DNA of 13,983 bases, from assembly GCA_025056955.1 (NCBI GenBank), contig JANWYL010000060.1:1-13983 (forward strand). Direction: 5' to 3'. Numbering within the stretch: position 1 is the stretch's first letter; every line of letters begins with the position of its first letter. Positions 1 through 7,628 of the stretch are shown here, piece by piece. This DNA is from Sandaracinaceae bacterium. Lineage in GTDB: Bacteria; Myxococcota_A; Polyangia; Polyangiales; Sandaracinaceae. Under the pieces are notes generated by a model, which saw nothing but the letters and a program-made list of their open reading frames with translations, was not told the DNA's origin and ran no database searches. The position numbers and the translations under genes were made by a program.

Positions 1-39
1 GGCTTCCCAGTGGTTGATGGAGCAAGTGGCGCCCGTCGA

Positions 40-984
40 TCAACGCGACTGGCTGTGCAGAGCCGGTTCAATTTGCTCGGGCGGCGCAATTTCGAGATCC
101 GCACCTATGGGAGTGACGGCAGGCTCCGAGGAACACTTCGAAGAAGCATTGTCCTCGAGTGAGCGGCGAGGGGGTTGGCAGCGGGGGCAGTAGTAGGTCG
201 AACGGCCGCCTTGGAGGGCGCGAAGGATTGGGGTTCTGCAGCGGCGGCAGGGTTTATGGGCTCTCATGTACACGAGGGTCCCTGTTTTTGTGCCCTGTGC
301 TTCAAAGCGCGTGATTCGAGGGCCATTAAGCTGGGGAATGAGGAGGCGTCGGTGAGCGATGCCATCGACATTGGCCCGCATGCGTTCTCTTAGAAGCAAA
401 AGCAGCTTGCGGATTTCGCCTTGGCCAAAGGCCCCAACGGGAGCAAAGGGGTCGAGACCGAGCTCAAACAGGCCCTCACTCTTCCATACATTGCCAATTC
501 CAGCCACCCAGCGCTGATCGAGGAGGGCCTCTCCAATTGGCACGTTCAACCACCCCTGGGCGCGCTCAATGGCCAAATCAACATCGAAATCGTCAGCGAC
601 AATGTCAGGCCCAAGGGCGCGCAGCTCATCGAAATGGAAGGAGCCGCGACGGGCAAGAAGCACCACGGGCGCATCGCGGATGAAAAGCTCCCATGAAGAA
701 GTGGCGAGGTGGAGCACGACGCTAGGAGCGAAGCGCAAGGGAGGAGGGGATGTGCGTTTCCTGAAAAGCGCTCTGCCTTTCATCCGAAGGTGTACCCGCA
801 GCATCCAATCCTTTTCAAAAACAACGAGAAGGTTTTTGCCATGGGCTTGGATGTTTTGGACTTGGTATCCGATAAGGTGCTTGGTGTTTTGGGTGCTCAT
901 TGGAAGGTTTAAGCTCAGCACCCTCTCACCGATCATGGGTGCAATCCGCCGCGCAAGGCCATGGAGGGTGTCTCCTTCAGGCAT
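40..984 (-). CDS. nei: Endonuclease VIII / Fpg-family DNA glycosylase (Nei2-like)
   Basis: Base-excision-repair glycosylase/AP lyase that removes oxidised bases, acting on DNA in the cytoplasm. The product starts MPEGDT, the form typical of Nei-type enzymes (Fpg proper starts MPELPE); Pro2 is the expected nucleophile and Glu3 its partner. Lys50 in the HGKNLL stretch matches the conserved beta-hairpin lysine. The helix-two-turn-helix region is recognisable by LLDQRWVAGIGNVWKSE. A C-terminal zinc finger has Cys246, Cys249, Cys266 and Cys269 with the GGRSTYYCPRCQ signature. The similarity by eye is greatest to actinobacterial Nei2. I chose the ATG at 984 because the active-site proline must be residue 2; the open frame reaches 1044 but that extension cannot be real. 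A 45-residue tail follows the finger, where the family normally ends. A promoter-like sequence abuts the start codon. Substrate preference cannot be read from sequence. Confidence 0.93.
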   Translation of the reverse strand: MPEGDTLHGLARRIAPMIGERVLSLNLPMSTQNTKHLIGYQVQNIQAHGKNLLVVFEKDWMLRVHLRMKGRALFRKRTSPPPLRFAPSVVLHLATSSWELFIRDAPVVLLARRGSFHFDELRALGPDIVADDFDVDLAIERAQGWLNVPIGEALLDQRWVAGIGNVWKSEGLFELGLDPFAPVGAFGQGEIRKLLLLLRERMRANVDGIAHRRLLIPQLNGPRITRFEAQGTKTGTLVYMRAHKPCRRCRTPILRALQGGRSTYYCPRCQPPRRSLEDNASSKCSSEPAVTPIGADLEIAPPEQIEPALHSQSR

Positions 985-990
985 GGCTTG

Positions 991-1019
991 AGTATGTGAG
1001 CGACTTCGATCTTTCGCAA
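991..1019 (-). promoter_or_regulatory. Predicted leaderless promoter of nei
   Basis: On the minus strand TTGCGA (1014-1019) and CATACT (991-996) are separated by 17 bases, and each matches four of six sigma-70 consensus positions. The -10 hexamer ends six bases before the ATG at 984, so the expected transcription start would fall on or next to the start codon. No Shine-Dalgarno-like sequence precedes this ATG. Prediction only. Confidence 0.45.
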
Positions 1020-1078
1020 TACCAAGCAGGAGTGTAGGGTGCAACGTGGTTAGGTTACGGTGAATTAGAACGCAGCTG

Positions 1079-1107
1079 AAAAAAGCCCAATTTCAACGGA
1101 GAAGGGC
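1079..1107 (-). terminator. Weak intrinsic terminator after the flavoprotein gene
   Basis: On the minus strand GCCC-TTC (1107 downwards) can pair with GAA-GGGC, with a three-base bulge, and is followed by six T residues (1084-1079). The hairpin overlaps the stop codon at 1093. The stem is short, so termination would be partial at best. It fits with nei having its own promoter just beyond. Confidence 0.35.
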
Positions 1108-2481
1108 GAACGCAAAGGCAGAAAGGGTGGGCTCTGCCAGAAAAAGCGACTCAAGATCTTTGAGGTGAGCACCAAGGTGAATGCCTGTTGCAATCGGAGC
1201 GAGGATATCGGCGGCCCGCTCTCCGACTGCGGTGGCGCCAAGGATTTGCCCTTGATGATCAACCACAATCGCTACTTCACCTTCGATACTTGTCACTTCT
1301 CCCAAGTGTTCAATTAACTGCCTGGGACTAAGCTGCAGTGGGTTGCGTCTTACCTCGAAATCGATTCCTTTAGCGAAGGCTTGGCGGGGGGTGAGTCCAA
1401 CTTGAGCGATCTCCGGGCGGCTGTAGACGGCCTCGATCAAAGAAGAACGCCGCAAGGGTTGATGAGGTCGACCTGTGGCTGCACGGGCTGCAACCCACGC
1501 TTCCGCCATGGCCTTATTGGCAGTAAAAGGGGGGCCTGCTGCATCACCCACAGCAAAAATGCGAGGGTTAGAGCTTCGACATTGATCGTCAACCACGATT
1601 GCTCCGTTTGGGTGGCGCTCAATGTGTGCGTTTTCGAGCCCGAGATTTTTGGTGTCTGGTACCCGACCAATCGCCACAAAAGCTTTTTCTCCTAAAATAC
1701 GCTCGCCGTTGGCGAGTTTGACTTCAACCTTATCACCTTGCCTGTCAGGATGGCACCCAATCTCAACCGCATTTTCATTCTCAATGATTTCGACGCCACG
1801 GCGATGCAAAGAACGGCGGAGCACTTCGACGAGGTCCCGATCGAAGCGCGGCAGGATCCCTGCCTCACCCACAATCCAGCGAACTTTGATTCCAAGGTCA
1901 GCAAAGGCCGATGCTGTTTCTGCACCCGTTACTCCTCCGCCAATCACAACCAGGGAGTGAGGAACCGATTCCCAGGAGGGGATGACGCGGGGTGCACGGA
2001 TGTGCACTCCATCAGGGCGTTCCATTGGACCGAAAAGAGAAGGAGGGAAAACAGGCAAGGAGCCTGTTGCGATGATTGCGCGCTCGAAGCGCAAAATGCA
2101 GGGCGATGGGCCGTCCACACGGAGGAGGTCAGGGGCGGTGAAAAAGGCTCTTCCTCGGATAACACTCACCCTTGCGTCTTCAAGCCGGCTGGTAAGACGC
2201 CTGCTTTCTGCTTGAACCACCGCTTGAATTGAACGTGAGATGCTGGGTGTTTCGATGGATTTGCCGATGGATGCCCTTTGGTGGGCAAGATGGATGAGAA
2301 CCTTGCTCGGTATGAGGCTTGAGTGGATTGAGCGGCCGCCAATCGCTTCCTCACTGACCAGCACCACCGAAACGCGGGAGCGAGCCGCTTCACAAGCAGC
2401 TTCTACGCCAGCAGGGCCTCCACCTATCACCACGATATCGACGTTTCGCATGGAAGAGTCAGTTGTTGACATCGCGCTCAT
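1093..2481 (-). CDS. Lpd/mercuric-reductase-fold FAD oxidoreductase lacking redox cysteines
   Basis: Pyridine nucleotide-disulfide oxidoreductase fold. The FAD site GGGPAG is at about residues 20-25, a second Rossmann motif GGGVTG at about 181-186, the FAD-contacting AVGDA around Asp313, and a C-terminal dimerisation domain follows. Family members have GGTCLNVGCIPSK; here the stretch reads GGRSIHSSLIPSK, so the two cysteines are Ser51 and Leu56. The C-terminal HPTLSE catalytic segment reads EPTLSA, so the active-site His and Glu are also lost (Glu450, Ala455). It therefore cannot be a dihydrolipoamide or mercuric reductase; an NAD(P)H:quinone-type or transhydrogenase-like activity is possible, as for mycobacterial LpdA, which also lacks the cysteines. 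Start is uncertain: ATG at 2481, 2472 or 2451 (the last fits the family length best), or TTG at 2508, which would overlap the upstream hydrolase stop by four bases. None has a good ribosome binding site. Confidence 0.9.
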   Translation of the reverse strand: MSAMSTTDSSMRNVDIVVIGGGPAGVEAACEAARSRVSVVLVSEEAIGGRSIHSSLIPSKVLIHLAHQRASIGKSIETPSISRSIQAVVQAESRRLTSRLEDARVSVIRGRAFFTAPDLLRVDGPSPCILRFERAIIATGSLPVFPPSLFGPMERPDGVHIRAPRVIPSWESVPHSLVVIGGGVTGAETASAFADLGIKVRWIVGEAGILPRFDRDLVEVLRRSLHRRGVEIIENENAVEIGCHPDRQGDKVEVKLANGERILGEKAFVAIGRVPDTKNLGLENAHIERHPNGAIVVDDQCRSSNPRIFAVGDAAGPPFTANKAMAEAWVAARAATGRPHQPLRRSSLIEAVYSRPEIAQVGLTPRQAFAKGIDFEVRRNPLQLSPRQLIEHLGEVTSIEGEVAIVVDHQGQILGATAVGERAADILAPIATGIHLGAHLKDLESLFLAEPTLSAFAFALLR

Positions 2482-2504
2482 GGCAAAGAAGAGGGTTGAA
2501 TTTT

Positions 2505-3326
2505 TCAACGTGGCGCTTGTTCAGTCAATACCTTGAGAAGACCTTTTGGGTCTTCAATGTGCACCCAGTGTCCTGTGGGGAGAACCATTGCCCGGACCCG
2601 GTTTTCGCGATCGAGCCGAAAAGCCAGCTCGCGATCAGCTGGCCCATAGGATGGTGAATGGTCGCCAATCACCAAGGTGAATCTGGGGGAGGGGCGAGGT
2701 GTTTCGCGTTGGAGAAGAGGCCAAAAGTCTGTTGTGAAGTGGTCTTCGAGGAGGGAACGAATGAGGGTGAAATCAAAGGGAATTTGAAAACTGCTTTCAT
2801 TCCGATGCAGACTTGTGGCTAACCACGAGGCAATTCCCTGTGTGAGCCCTTTTTTGAGGAGGAATGAAACGAATGCATCACGGGAGGGAAATTCCATGGG
2901 TGCAGCTTCCTCGAGCACCTCAAGCACCCGAATCACACCCTCCGCTCCACTCCTGTCTGGCCGAGCACCTGGATTGGAATCAACGATGAAAGCGCGTTCA
3001 ATCTTAGGGTTGGAGTTGGTGAATGCCAAGGCAACTTTCCCACCCAAGCTATGCCCAAAGACAACTTGGACGGGTGGATTGATGGTGCTTGCCAGGATAT
3101 TCAAATCTTGAGCGCACGCGTTGATTGTGTGAGGAGGGGAACCGTTCGGTGAGCGCCCATGGCCTCGAAGATCAACCAAAACAGCTTGATAGGAGGGGAT
3201 GGTTTCGATAAAGGCACGGGCGATGGAGCGGAGATTCGAGCCGCGTCCAAAGACACCATGAATAAAAAAAATTGAACGCTCTCCCATGCCTTTGGATGGT
3301 GTCAAGATTTCGTGGGCGAGGAGCAT
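2505..3326 (-). CDS. Alpha/beta hydrolase, YbfF/ABHD11-like esterase
   Basis: Soluble serine hydrolase of the alpha/beta fold, 273 residues. The oxyanion-hole segment FFIHGVFGRGSN is near residue 21, DLRGHGRSP near 52, the nucleophile elbow GHSLGG places Ser93 as nucleophile, and TGHWVHIEDP near 251 supplies the catalytic His253. The order and wording of these motifs resemble YbfF and ABHD11, esterases acting on short acyl esters or acyl-CoA, but the substrate here is unknown. I take the ATG at 3326 because AAAAGG lies seven bases upstream; a TTG six bases further up (3332) is also in frame. It follows the methyltransferase gene by 63 bases, and the flavoprotein gene begins within about 25 bases or overlaps it, so co-transcription is likely. 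No signal peptide is seen. Confidence 0.9.
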   Translation of the reverse strand: MLLAHEILTPSKGMGERSIFFIHGVFGRGSNLRSIARAFIETIPSYQAVLVDLRGHGRSPNGSPPHTINACAQDLNILASTINPPVQVVFGHSLGGKVALAFTNSNPKIERAFIVDSNPGARPDRSGAEGVIRVLEVLEEAAPMEFPSRDAFVSFLLKKGLTQGIASWLATSLHRNESSFQIPFDFTLIRSLLEDHFTTDFWPLLQRETPRPSPRFTLVIGDHSPSYGPADRELAFRLDRENRVRAMVLPTGHWVHIEDPKGLLKVLTEQAPR

Positions 3327-3389
3327 GAGCAAGCCTTTTCACTTTGGCTTTGGTGGCAAACCAATGTTTGAAGAGGGTGAAGAGCCACC

Positions 3390-5408
3390 TCATCCGGTCG
3401 TGCGGCGTTGGCTCAATATGATTAGCCTTGGGGAGTTGATACCGAAGAATTCTCCAGGCGTTGCCTCGCGGCCTGAGACCTCAATCACCCTAAACCCTTT
3501 GCCATTTAACAGTTGGCCGATTTCGTGAAGCGAATAGAGCCGAATCGAGCAATTGATTTGACGCTGGCGCCCACCTTCAAACATCACATTTTGCCTGCAG
3601 ACGAGACGGGAGGTCAGGTAGTTAAAGTAAGCTTCTTCCATAACGATGCACCCATCTCCCTGAAACCAAAGCGAATGAGGCATTTCTCGAATGATGTAAT
3701 CACGATTGGGGATGTCGATGAGAAAAAAACCACCTGGCTTGAGGGCACGGTGAATTCGCTCAAGCACTTGACGGTTGGTGTCATCATCGAAATAACCGAA
3801 AGATGAACCCCACAAAAGAATCGCATCAAATTCGGTGGAGAAAGCAAGATCCCGCATGTCACCTTGGAGAAATTTGATGGGAACGTCCTGATCCTTGGCT
3901 TCTTCAACGGCACGCCGGAGCATGGCTGATGAGAGGTCAAGGCCCACGACTGTATGGCCTCGCTTGCTCATTTCAATTGCATGGAGACCCAAGCCGCAAG
4001 CGAGATCAAGCACCTTGGCTCCTTTATCCAAACTCAGCCGACTTTCAATAAAGTCTGTTTCCCTGGCAATTTTCTGTGGGTGCGGATGGGGGTGAATGCG
4101 GAAGTAGTCGTCGTCAAAAACCTCCTCCCACCATGGGCGACGGGCGGCTTCTGCCTGTGATTCACCCAAAGCAGCCGTTGGTTGTTGAGAAGGTTGGGGA
4201 GGGGATGAAGGAGGAGGCTTTGGAGGTAAGCGATGTTGAGGTGATGTGGTGGGAGGTGCTTCGTCAGCAAGGTGTGAAGACGAAGATGGAGAAGCTGCTT
4301 CAAACTCCTCTGTGATTTCATCCTCACCGATCAGAGGTACACCATCTGAAAAATCGACGGAGATGGTTGGCTCATCGCTTTCTATCAAATCGCTTTCTAT
4401 CAAATTTGTTGCAGCTGGCTTGGTGATGCCTAAAATGTCCTCTTGAATCACCTTTGGCTCAACGGAGCTTTGACTCGACGCTTCAGCCACACTGCTTTTT
4501 GAGTGGCCAACCACAACCGTCATCATTCGATGGACGGATGGGTGTTCTGAATCCGAAACAGTGATGACAACGTCATCGGTGGAAGGTGTGTTGGTTGCTT
4601 CCTCCTGAGATAAATGTGCTCCCTCATCTGGGTGCGTTTCGGCAGCTCCAGATGCTGAGGTGATAACACTTGAAGCAGATTCCAAGCCGGCTTCATGGGT
4701 TTGTTGCGGTTTTTCCAGAAGCCCATCCGATGTTTTGGGCATGGGAGAAGATGGGCTGCTGGTAGGACACGAATCACCCTTTTCTTGCGTTTCAAAACTG
4801 TCCTGACTCGAGGGAGGTGCAAAATCCGAGGGTGAGTGAAAAATGCGAGCTTTAGTTGTAAACGCCCTTGATTCAAGTTCAGAGTCGACCTCTACGACGT
4901 TTGGTGTGGCTTCACCTTCTTTCGGAAGCGTGTGCTCGCTGGCAGGTAAGTTTTCGTGAGGGCTTTCATTATTGAAGGTAGTGACCAGGAATTCCTGAGG
5001 TAGCCGAGGTGAAGCAGGGATCAGGATGTCTTCCATTGGAGCCCTGTTGAGGGCTGCCTGTTGGCTTGCTGCTTTACCTTCTATCGGTGCAGATGGTGGT
5101 TCTGAAGGGGGTGGATGAGACGGACGAGGAGGAGGTTGGGAGGGAGCGGGAGGAGGCGGAGGCTGAGAGCGACGAGGGAGGGGTTCAACTTCCAGTTCGC
5201 CTTCGTTGAGTTCAATGAACGTTGCGAGGTCTTGCTCAGCTTCGTTGAAGTCCAGCGCAATCTCCACTGAGTTCTCCTCTTGCTCTTCCTTTCTAGAGAG
5301 AAAGGGAAGAACACCGAGGGGCACACGCAGCCTTTTTCGAGGGGGAGATTGAGGCGGTAGTGCCGGCTCCACTGGGGGAGTTTCAAGCCTTGCCTCTCCT
5401 TCCTTCAT
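3390..5408 (-). CDS. SAM-dependent methyltransferase with long disordered N-terminal region
   Basis: A 672-residue protein in two parts. Residues 1-425 are low-complexity, rich in Pro, Ser, Glu and Asp, with proline-rich stretches near 78-115 and 390-420 and no recognisable domain. Residues 426-672 are a class I methyltransferase: it starts WWEEVFDDDYFR, contains a (His-Pro)3 run at 439-444, motif I VLDLACGLGLHA from 466, an acidic ribose contact in VVGLDLS, GDMRDL, and the post-IV ALKPGGFFLIDIPN. The closing RLYSLHEIGQLL and SPRLIILSQRR segments are typical of small-molecule methyltransferases of the Methyltransf_25 type. The ATG overlaps the psd stop as ATGA and has GGGGAG eight bases upstream, the best ribosome site in this block, so it is probably translationally coupled to psd. 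Substrate unknown; phospholipid headgroup methylation is conceivable from the context only. Such disordered tails occur in myxobacterial proteins. Confidence 0.88.
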   Translation of the reverse strand: MKEGEARLETPPVEPALPPQSPPRKRLRVPLGVLPFLSRKEEQEENSVEIALDFNEAEQDLATFIELNEGELEVEPLPRRSQPPPPPAPSQPPPRPSHPPPSEPPSAPIEGKAASQQAALNRAPMEDILIPASPRLPQEFLVTTFNNESPHENLPASEHTLPKEGEATPNVVEVDSELESRAFTTKARIFHSPSDFAPPSSQDSFETQEKGDSCPTSSPSSPMPKTSDGLLEKPQQTHEAGLESASSVITSASGAAETHPDEGAHLSQEEATNTPSTDDVVITVSDSEHPSVHRMMTVVVGHSKSSVAEASSQSSVEPKVIQEDILGITKPAATNLIESDLIESDEPTISVDFSDGVPLIGEDEITEEFEAASPSSSSHLADEAPPTTSPQHRLPPKPPPSSPPQPSQQPTAALGESQAEAARRPWWEEVFDDDYFRIHPHPHPQKIARETDFIESRLSLDKGAKVLDLACGLGLHAIEMSKRGHTVVGLDLSSAMLRRAVEEAKDQDVPIKFLQGDMRDLAFSTEFDAILLWGSSFGYFDDDTNRQVLERIHRALKPGGFFLIDIPNRDYIIREMPHSLWFQGDGCIVMEEAYFNYLTSRLVCRQNVMFEGGRQRQINCSIRLYSLHEIGQLLNGKGFRVIEVSGREATPGEFFGINSPRLIILSQRRTTG
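4375..4404 (-). repeat. 15-bp tandem duplication in the disordered region
   Basis: Two adjacent identical copies of tcgctttctatcaaa on the plus strand (4375-4389 and 4390-4404). In the methyltransferase they encode two consecutive Leu-Ile-Glu-Ser-Asp units around residues 335-344. The unit is a multiple of three, so gain or loss keeps the frame; it looks like a recent slippage event in a region with little sequence constraint. Confidence 0.85.
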
Positions 5409-6277
5409 TGCATCATCTCCCCTTTTTGACTGCAGTAAAGCACCTCGCCAAGCTGGATCCGTTGGGACACCGAGGCGACAGGAAGCAACTCATGCGTGCT
5501 TTTGACCAACAAGATAACGGTTGATCCAATCATAAATCGCCCAATTTCGCTGCCTTTGGAGAGACGAATCCCATGGTATTGACGCTCAAACACCCTTTGA
5601 TGATTCAAAGCAGCAACCAGGGTTTGTTGTCGAAATTCTTTGTCAAAGGCCAATTCAATCCCTCCAACAACCATCGCACCGACAAGAACGGTGACAGCAA
5701 CTTCACCTCCTTCCCCCTCCTGCCAAACCACAATTCGTTCGTTTCGTGCATAGATCCTGGGTATCTTTTGACCAATCGCGTTGACTGGAAAGATTGCACC
5801 GTTTACCCAACGCGCAAAACGCACCTTTCCATCAATTGGTGAGTGCACCCGGTGGTAATCGGGGGGAGCAAGGTAGATAACGGAGAATCGGCCACCTACA
5901 AGTGGAGCCGAGTCTGCACCAAGGAGTTCGTTGATGGGGTAGCTTTCGCCTTTCACATGGATATGGGTGCCGTTGGTGATGCTTCCTTCCGCAAGCAACC
6001 TGCCTTCTGCAGGGCTTGGGATGAGCCATGCTTTTTCTGGGAAGCGGCGAGCACCAGGACGCAAGGCACGCGCGAAAAAGCTGTTAAAAGTGCAAAATCC
6101 ATTCGGTGGGATTTCTGCCTCACTCAGGTCCACCCCATAGAAGTGCACAAAGCTGGAGATCAATTTATCCAAAAGCCAGTGCGGAATTTTGGAAGAGGCC
6201 AAGTGGGAGAGGAGGATTCGAAGCTTTCGAATGGCGGACAACCCATGCCTTTCTAATGCGAAAAATGAGCTTGCCAT
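5405..6277 (-). CDS. psd: Phosphatidylserine decarboxylase proenzyme
   Basis: Makes phosphatidylethanolamine from phosphatidylserine at the cytoplasmic membrane; a pyruvoyl enzyme formed by self-cleavage. At 290 residues it has the length of the bacterial family. The APPDYHRVHSP motif gives His142 and His145, the latter corresponding to the triad histidine of E. coli Psd. The processing site is MIGST near the C-terminus, with cleavage expected between Gly251 and Ser252, where most homologues have LGST. The segment usually read PADG is SPAEG here, so the Asp of the Asp-His-Ser self-processing triad is Glu91. This is conservative but unusual. The start ATG at 6277 gives a normal N-terminus; there is no strong ribosome site. 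The gene follows the orphan membrane protein by 27 bases and overlaps the methyltransferase by four, so it sits inside an operon. Confidence 0.95.
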   Translation of the reverse strand: MASSFFALERHGLSAIRKLRILLSHLASSKIPHWLLDKLISSFVHFYGVDLSEAEIPPNGFCTFNSFFARALRPGARRFPEKAWLIPSPAEGRLLAEGSITNGTHIHVKGESYPINELLGADSAPLVGGRFSVIYLAPPDYHRVHSPIDGKVRFARWVNGAIFPVNAIGQKIPRIYARNERIVVWQEGEGGEVAVTVLVGAMVVGGIELAFDKEFRQQTLVAALNHQRVFERQYHGIRLSKGSEIGRFMIGSTVILLVKSTHELLPVASVSQRIQLGEVLYCSQKGEMMQ

Positions 6278-6304
6278 GATGCACTCATACAGCTCAAAAG
6301 GATG

Positions 6305-7561
6305 CTAACCCTCTTCTGGGGGATTGGTCAAAGGAAGGCAGATGCCTTTTTGGAGAGGGGATACACGCAGAAGCTCGGTTTGAAGCGCATTTGCGAATGC
6401 ACAGATTGAGTGATGATCTGCGCGAAGGCACAAGGGGCTTTTACCTCGAACGTGTAGCTTGATCTCAGAGCGGAACGGAACACGGCTGACAAGCCAGTTT
6501 GCCCCAAAATCCGCAAGGGTTCCGCCCATTAGCCACAGCGCTCCCCAATGGAGCATTGGCATCGATTCTGTGCGAATTCCTTCAAAGCCGAACCAGCCCC
6601 CGATCAAGAGCCCAAAAGAGAAGCTCACTACCCCAATTCCCAGAATCAGCCCACGAACGCTTGCCTTTCGCTCAATTGAAAGGAGTGCCGGGACAGAAAG
6701 CCAGTCGACCTCTTCTTCCAACTTGCGTTGAAGGAGGTTAGTGGTTTTGGTGATTCGGAGGGAGGGGCCGATGATTTCGATGCGGACTTTGGATTTTCGC
6801 CCAAGGAGCCATAGCACGAAGCGCCAGAACGCCCGAAGCAAGGCCCAGCCACTGAGCCACTGCAACAGTTGAAGCCAAGGCGGTGGAGGGAGAGGTGCCA
6901 ACTCCCCTTCAAGCACAGAAGCAGTGGCACGAGTGGGTGAGGAGGGGACAAGCTCAAGAAGGCTGTAGAGCTGCTTCAGTTGAATCCCCAAGGGATGCGG
7001 TGGAGAGAGGGCTTGAGAGAAAGCAGAGTAATCCTTCCGTTGGGCCCATGCGGTGAGCAGGGCGAGCGCATGGGCGCTCGATTGGGGTCTCAGCGCTTTT
7101 TCTTGCTCCAGCTGTTCGAAAAAACGAAGGGCAGCCCTATGAAAATAGGTTAAGAAGTGCTCTTCTTTGAGCTGTTGGACAATGGCGCTGAGCCAGGGCA
7201 ATTCAGTGGCCACTTCCAACCACATCGCGTGACGAAGGGCCCGATCCATGAGCGCTTGGGCCTGTTCGGGCTGCTTGTCCATTGCATCTTCAAGCCCGAG
7301 TGTGGCCAAAAGCACAATCAGCCACCTCTCGCTTGGGTTTTCTGGGCCTCTTTCGAGCAGGTCGAGCGCATTGCAGAGCGATGTGTGGGCTGCTTCTCGT
7401 TCAAGGCCTAACTCTTTGGCTTGGCGACGAATGTACTCCCTTCCCACAAAAAGCACCCGCCCTTCTGCCTGTCGACTGAGGCTTTCCAGGGCGATTGCCC
7501 CAAGCCCGGCTCGGGCAGGGTGATTGCGCAGTTCGATGGCCAATTGATCGTTCCGTCCCAT
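6305..7561 (-). CDS. Hypothetical membrane protein with helical N-terminal region
   Basis: I do not recognise this 418-residue protein. Residues 1 to about 225 are soluble, alanine/leucine/glutamate-rich and look all-helical, in the manner of TPR-like repeats, though no clear TPR consensus was confirmed. Three hydrophobic segments follow at about 229-254, 304-328 and 339-359. Between the first and second is a charged stretch of about 50 residues, and after the last comes a cytosolic-looking tail of about 59 residues with three cysteines. I chose the ATG at 7561 (MGRNDQLAIEL) because the frame upstream runs through an 11-bp repeat array and yields an implausible N-terminus; starts at 7660 or 7651 remain possible. 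It is the first gene of the run ending in the flavoprotein. Co-transcription with psd hints at an envelope role, which is inference. Confidence 0.7.
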   Translation of the reverse strand: MGRNDQLAIELRNHPARAGLGAIALESLSRQAEGRVLFVGREYIRRQAKELGLEREAAHTSLCNALDLLERGPENPSERWLIVLLATLGLEDAMDKQPEQAQALMDRALRHAMWLEVATELPWLSAIVQQLKEEHFLTYFHRAALRFFEQLEQEKALRPQSSAHALALLTAWAQRKDYSAFSQALSPPHPLGIQLKQLYSLLELVPSSPTRATASVLEGELAPLPPPPWLQLLQWLSGWALLRAFWRFVLWLLGRKSKVRIEIIGPSLRITKTTNLLQRKLEEEVDWLSVPALLSIERKASVRGLILGIGVVSFSFGLLIGGWFGFEGIRTESMPMLHWGALWLMGGTLADFGANWLVSRVPFRSEIKLHVRGKSPLCLRADHHSICAFANALQTELLRVSPLQKGICLPLTNPPEEG

Positions 7562-7596
7562 CGGATCCAAGGGTGATGGATTCGATGCACCAATGT

Positions 7597-7628
7597 AATG
7601 ACAGGATAATGACAGGATAATGACAGGA
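7597..7628. repeat. Three tandem copies of an 11-bp unit upstream of the orphan gene
   Basis: The unit aatgacaggat occurs at 7597-7607 and 7608-7618, and a third copy lacking its last base at 7619-7628. On the minus strand it reads ATCCTGTCATT, placing TATCCT, a loose -10-like hexamer, once per copy. The array sits 36-67 bases ahead of the chosen start of the membrane protein. An 11-base period is close to one turn of DNA, so a regulator could bind successive copies on one face. Confidence 0.8.

Noticed and set aside
1093..2481. Annotation as dihydrolipoamide dehydrogenase or mercuric reductase
   Set aside because: Both active-site cysteines and the C-terminal His/Glu are replaced, so disulfide chemistry is not supported.
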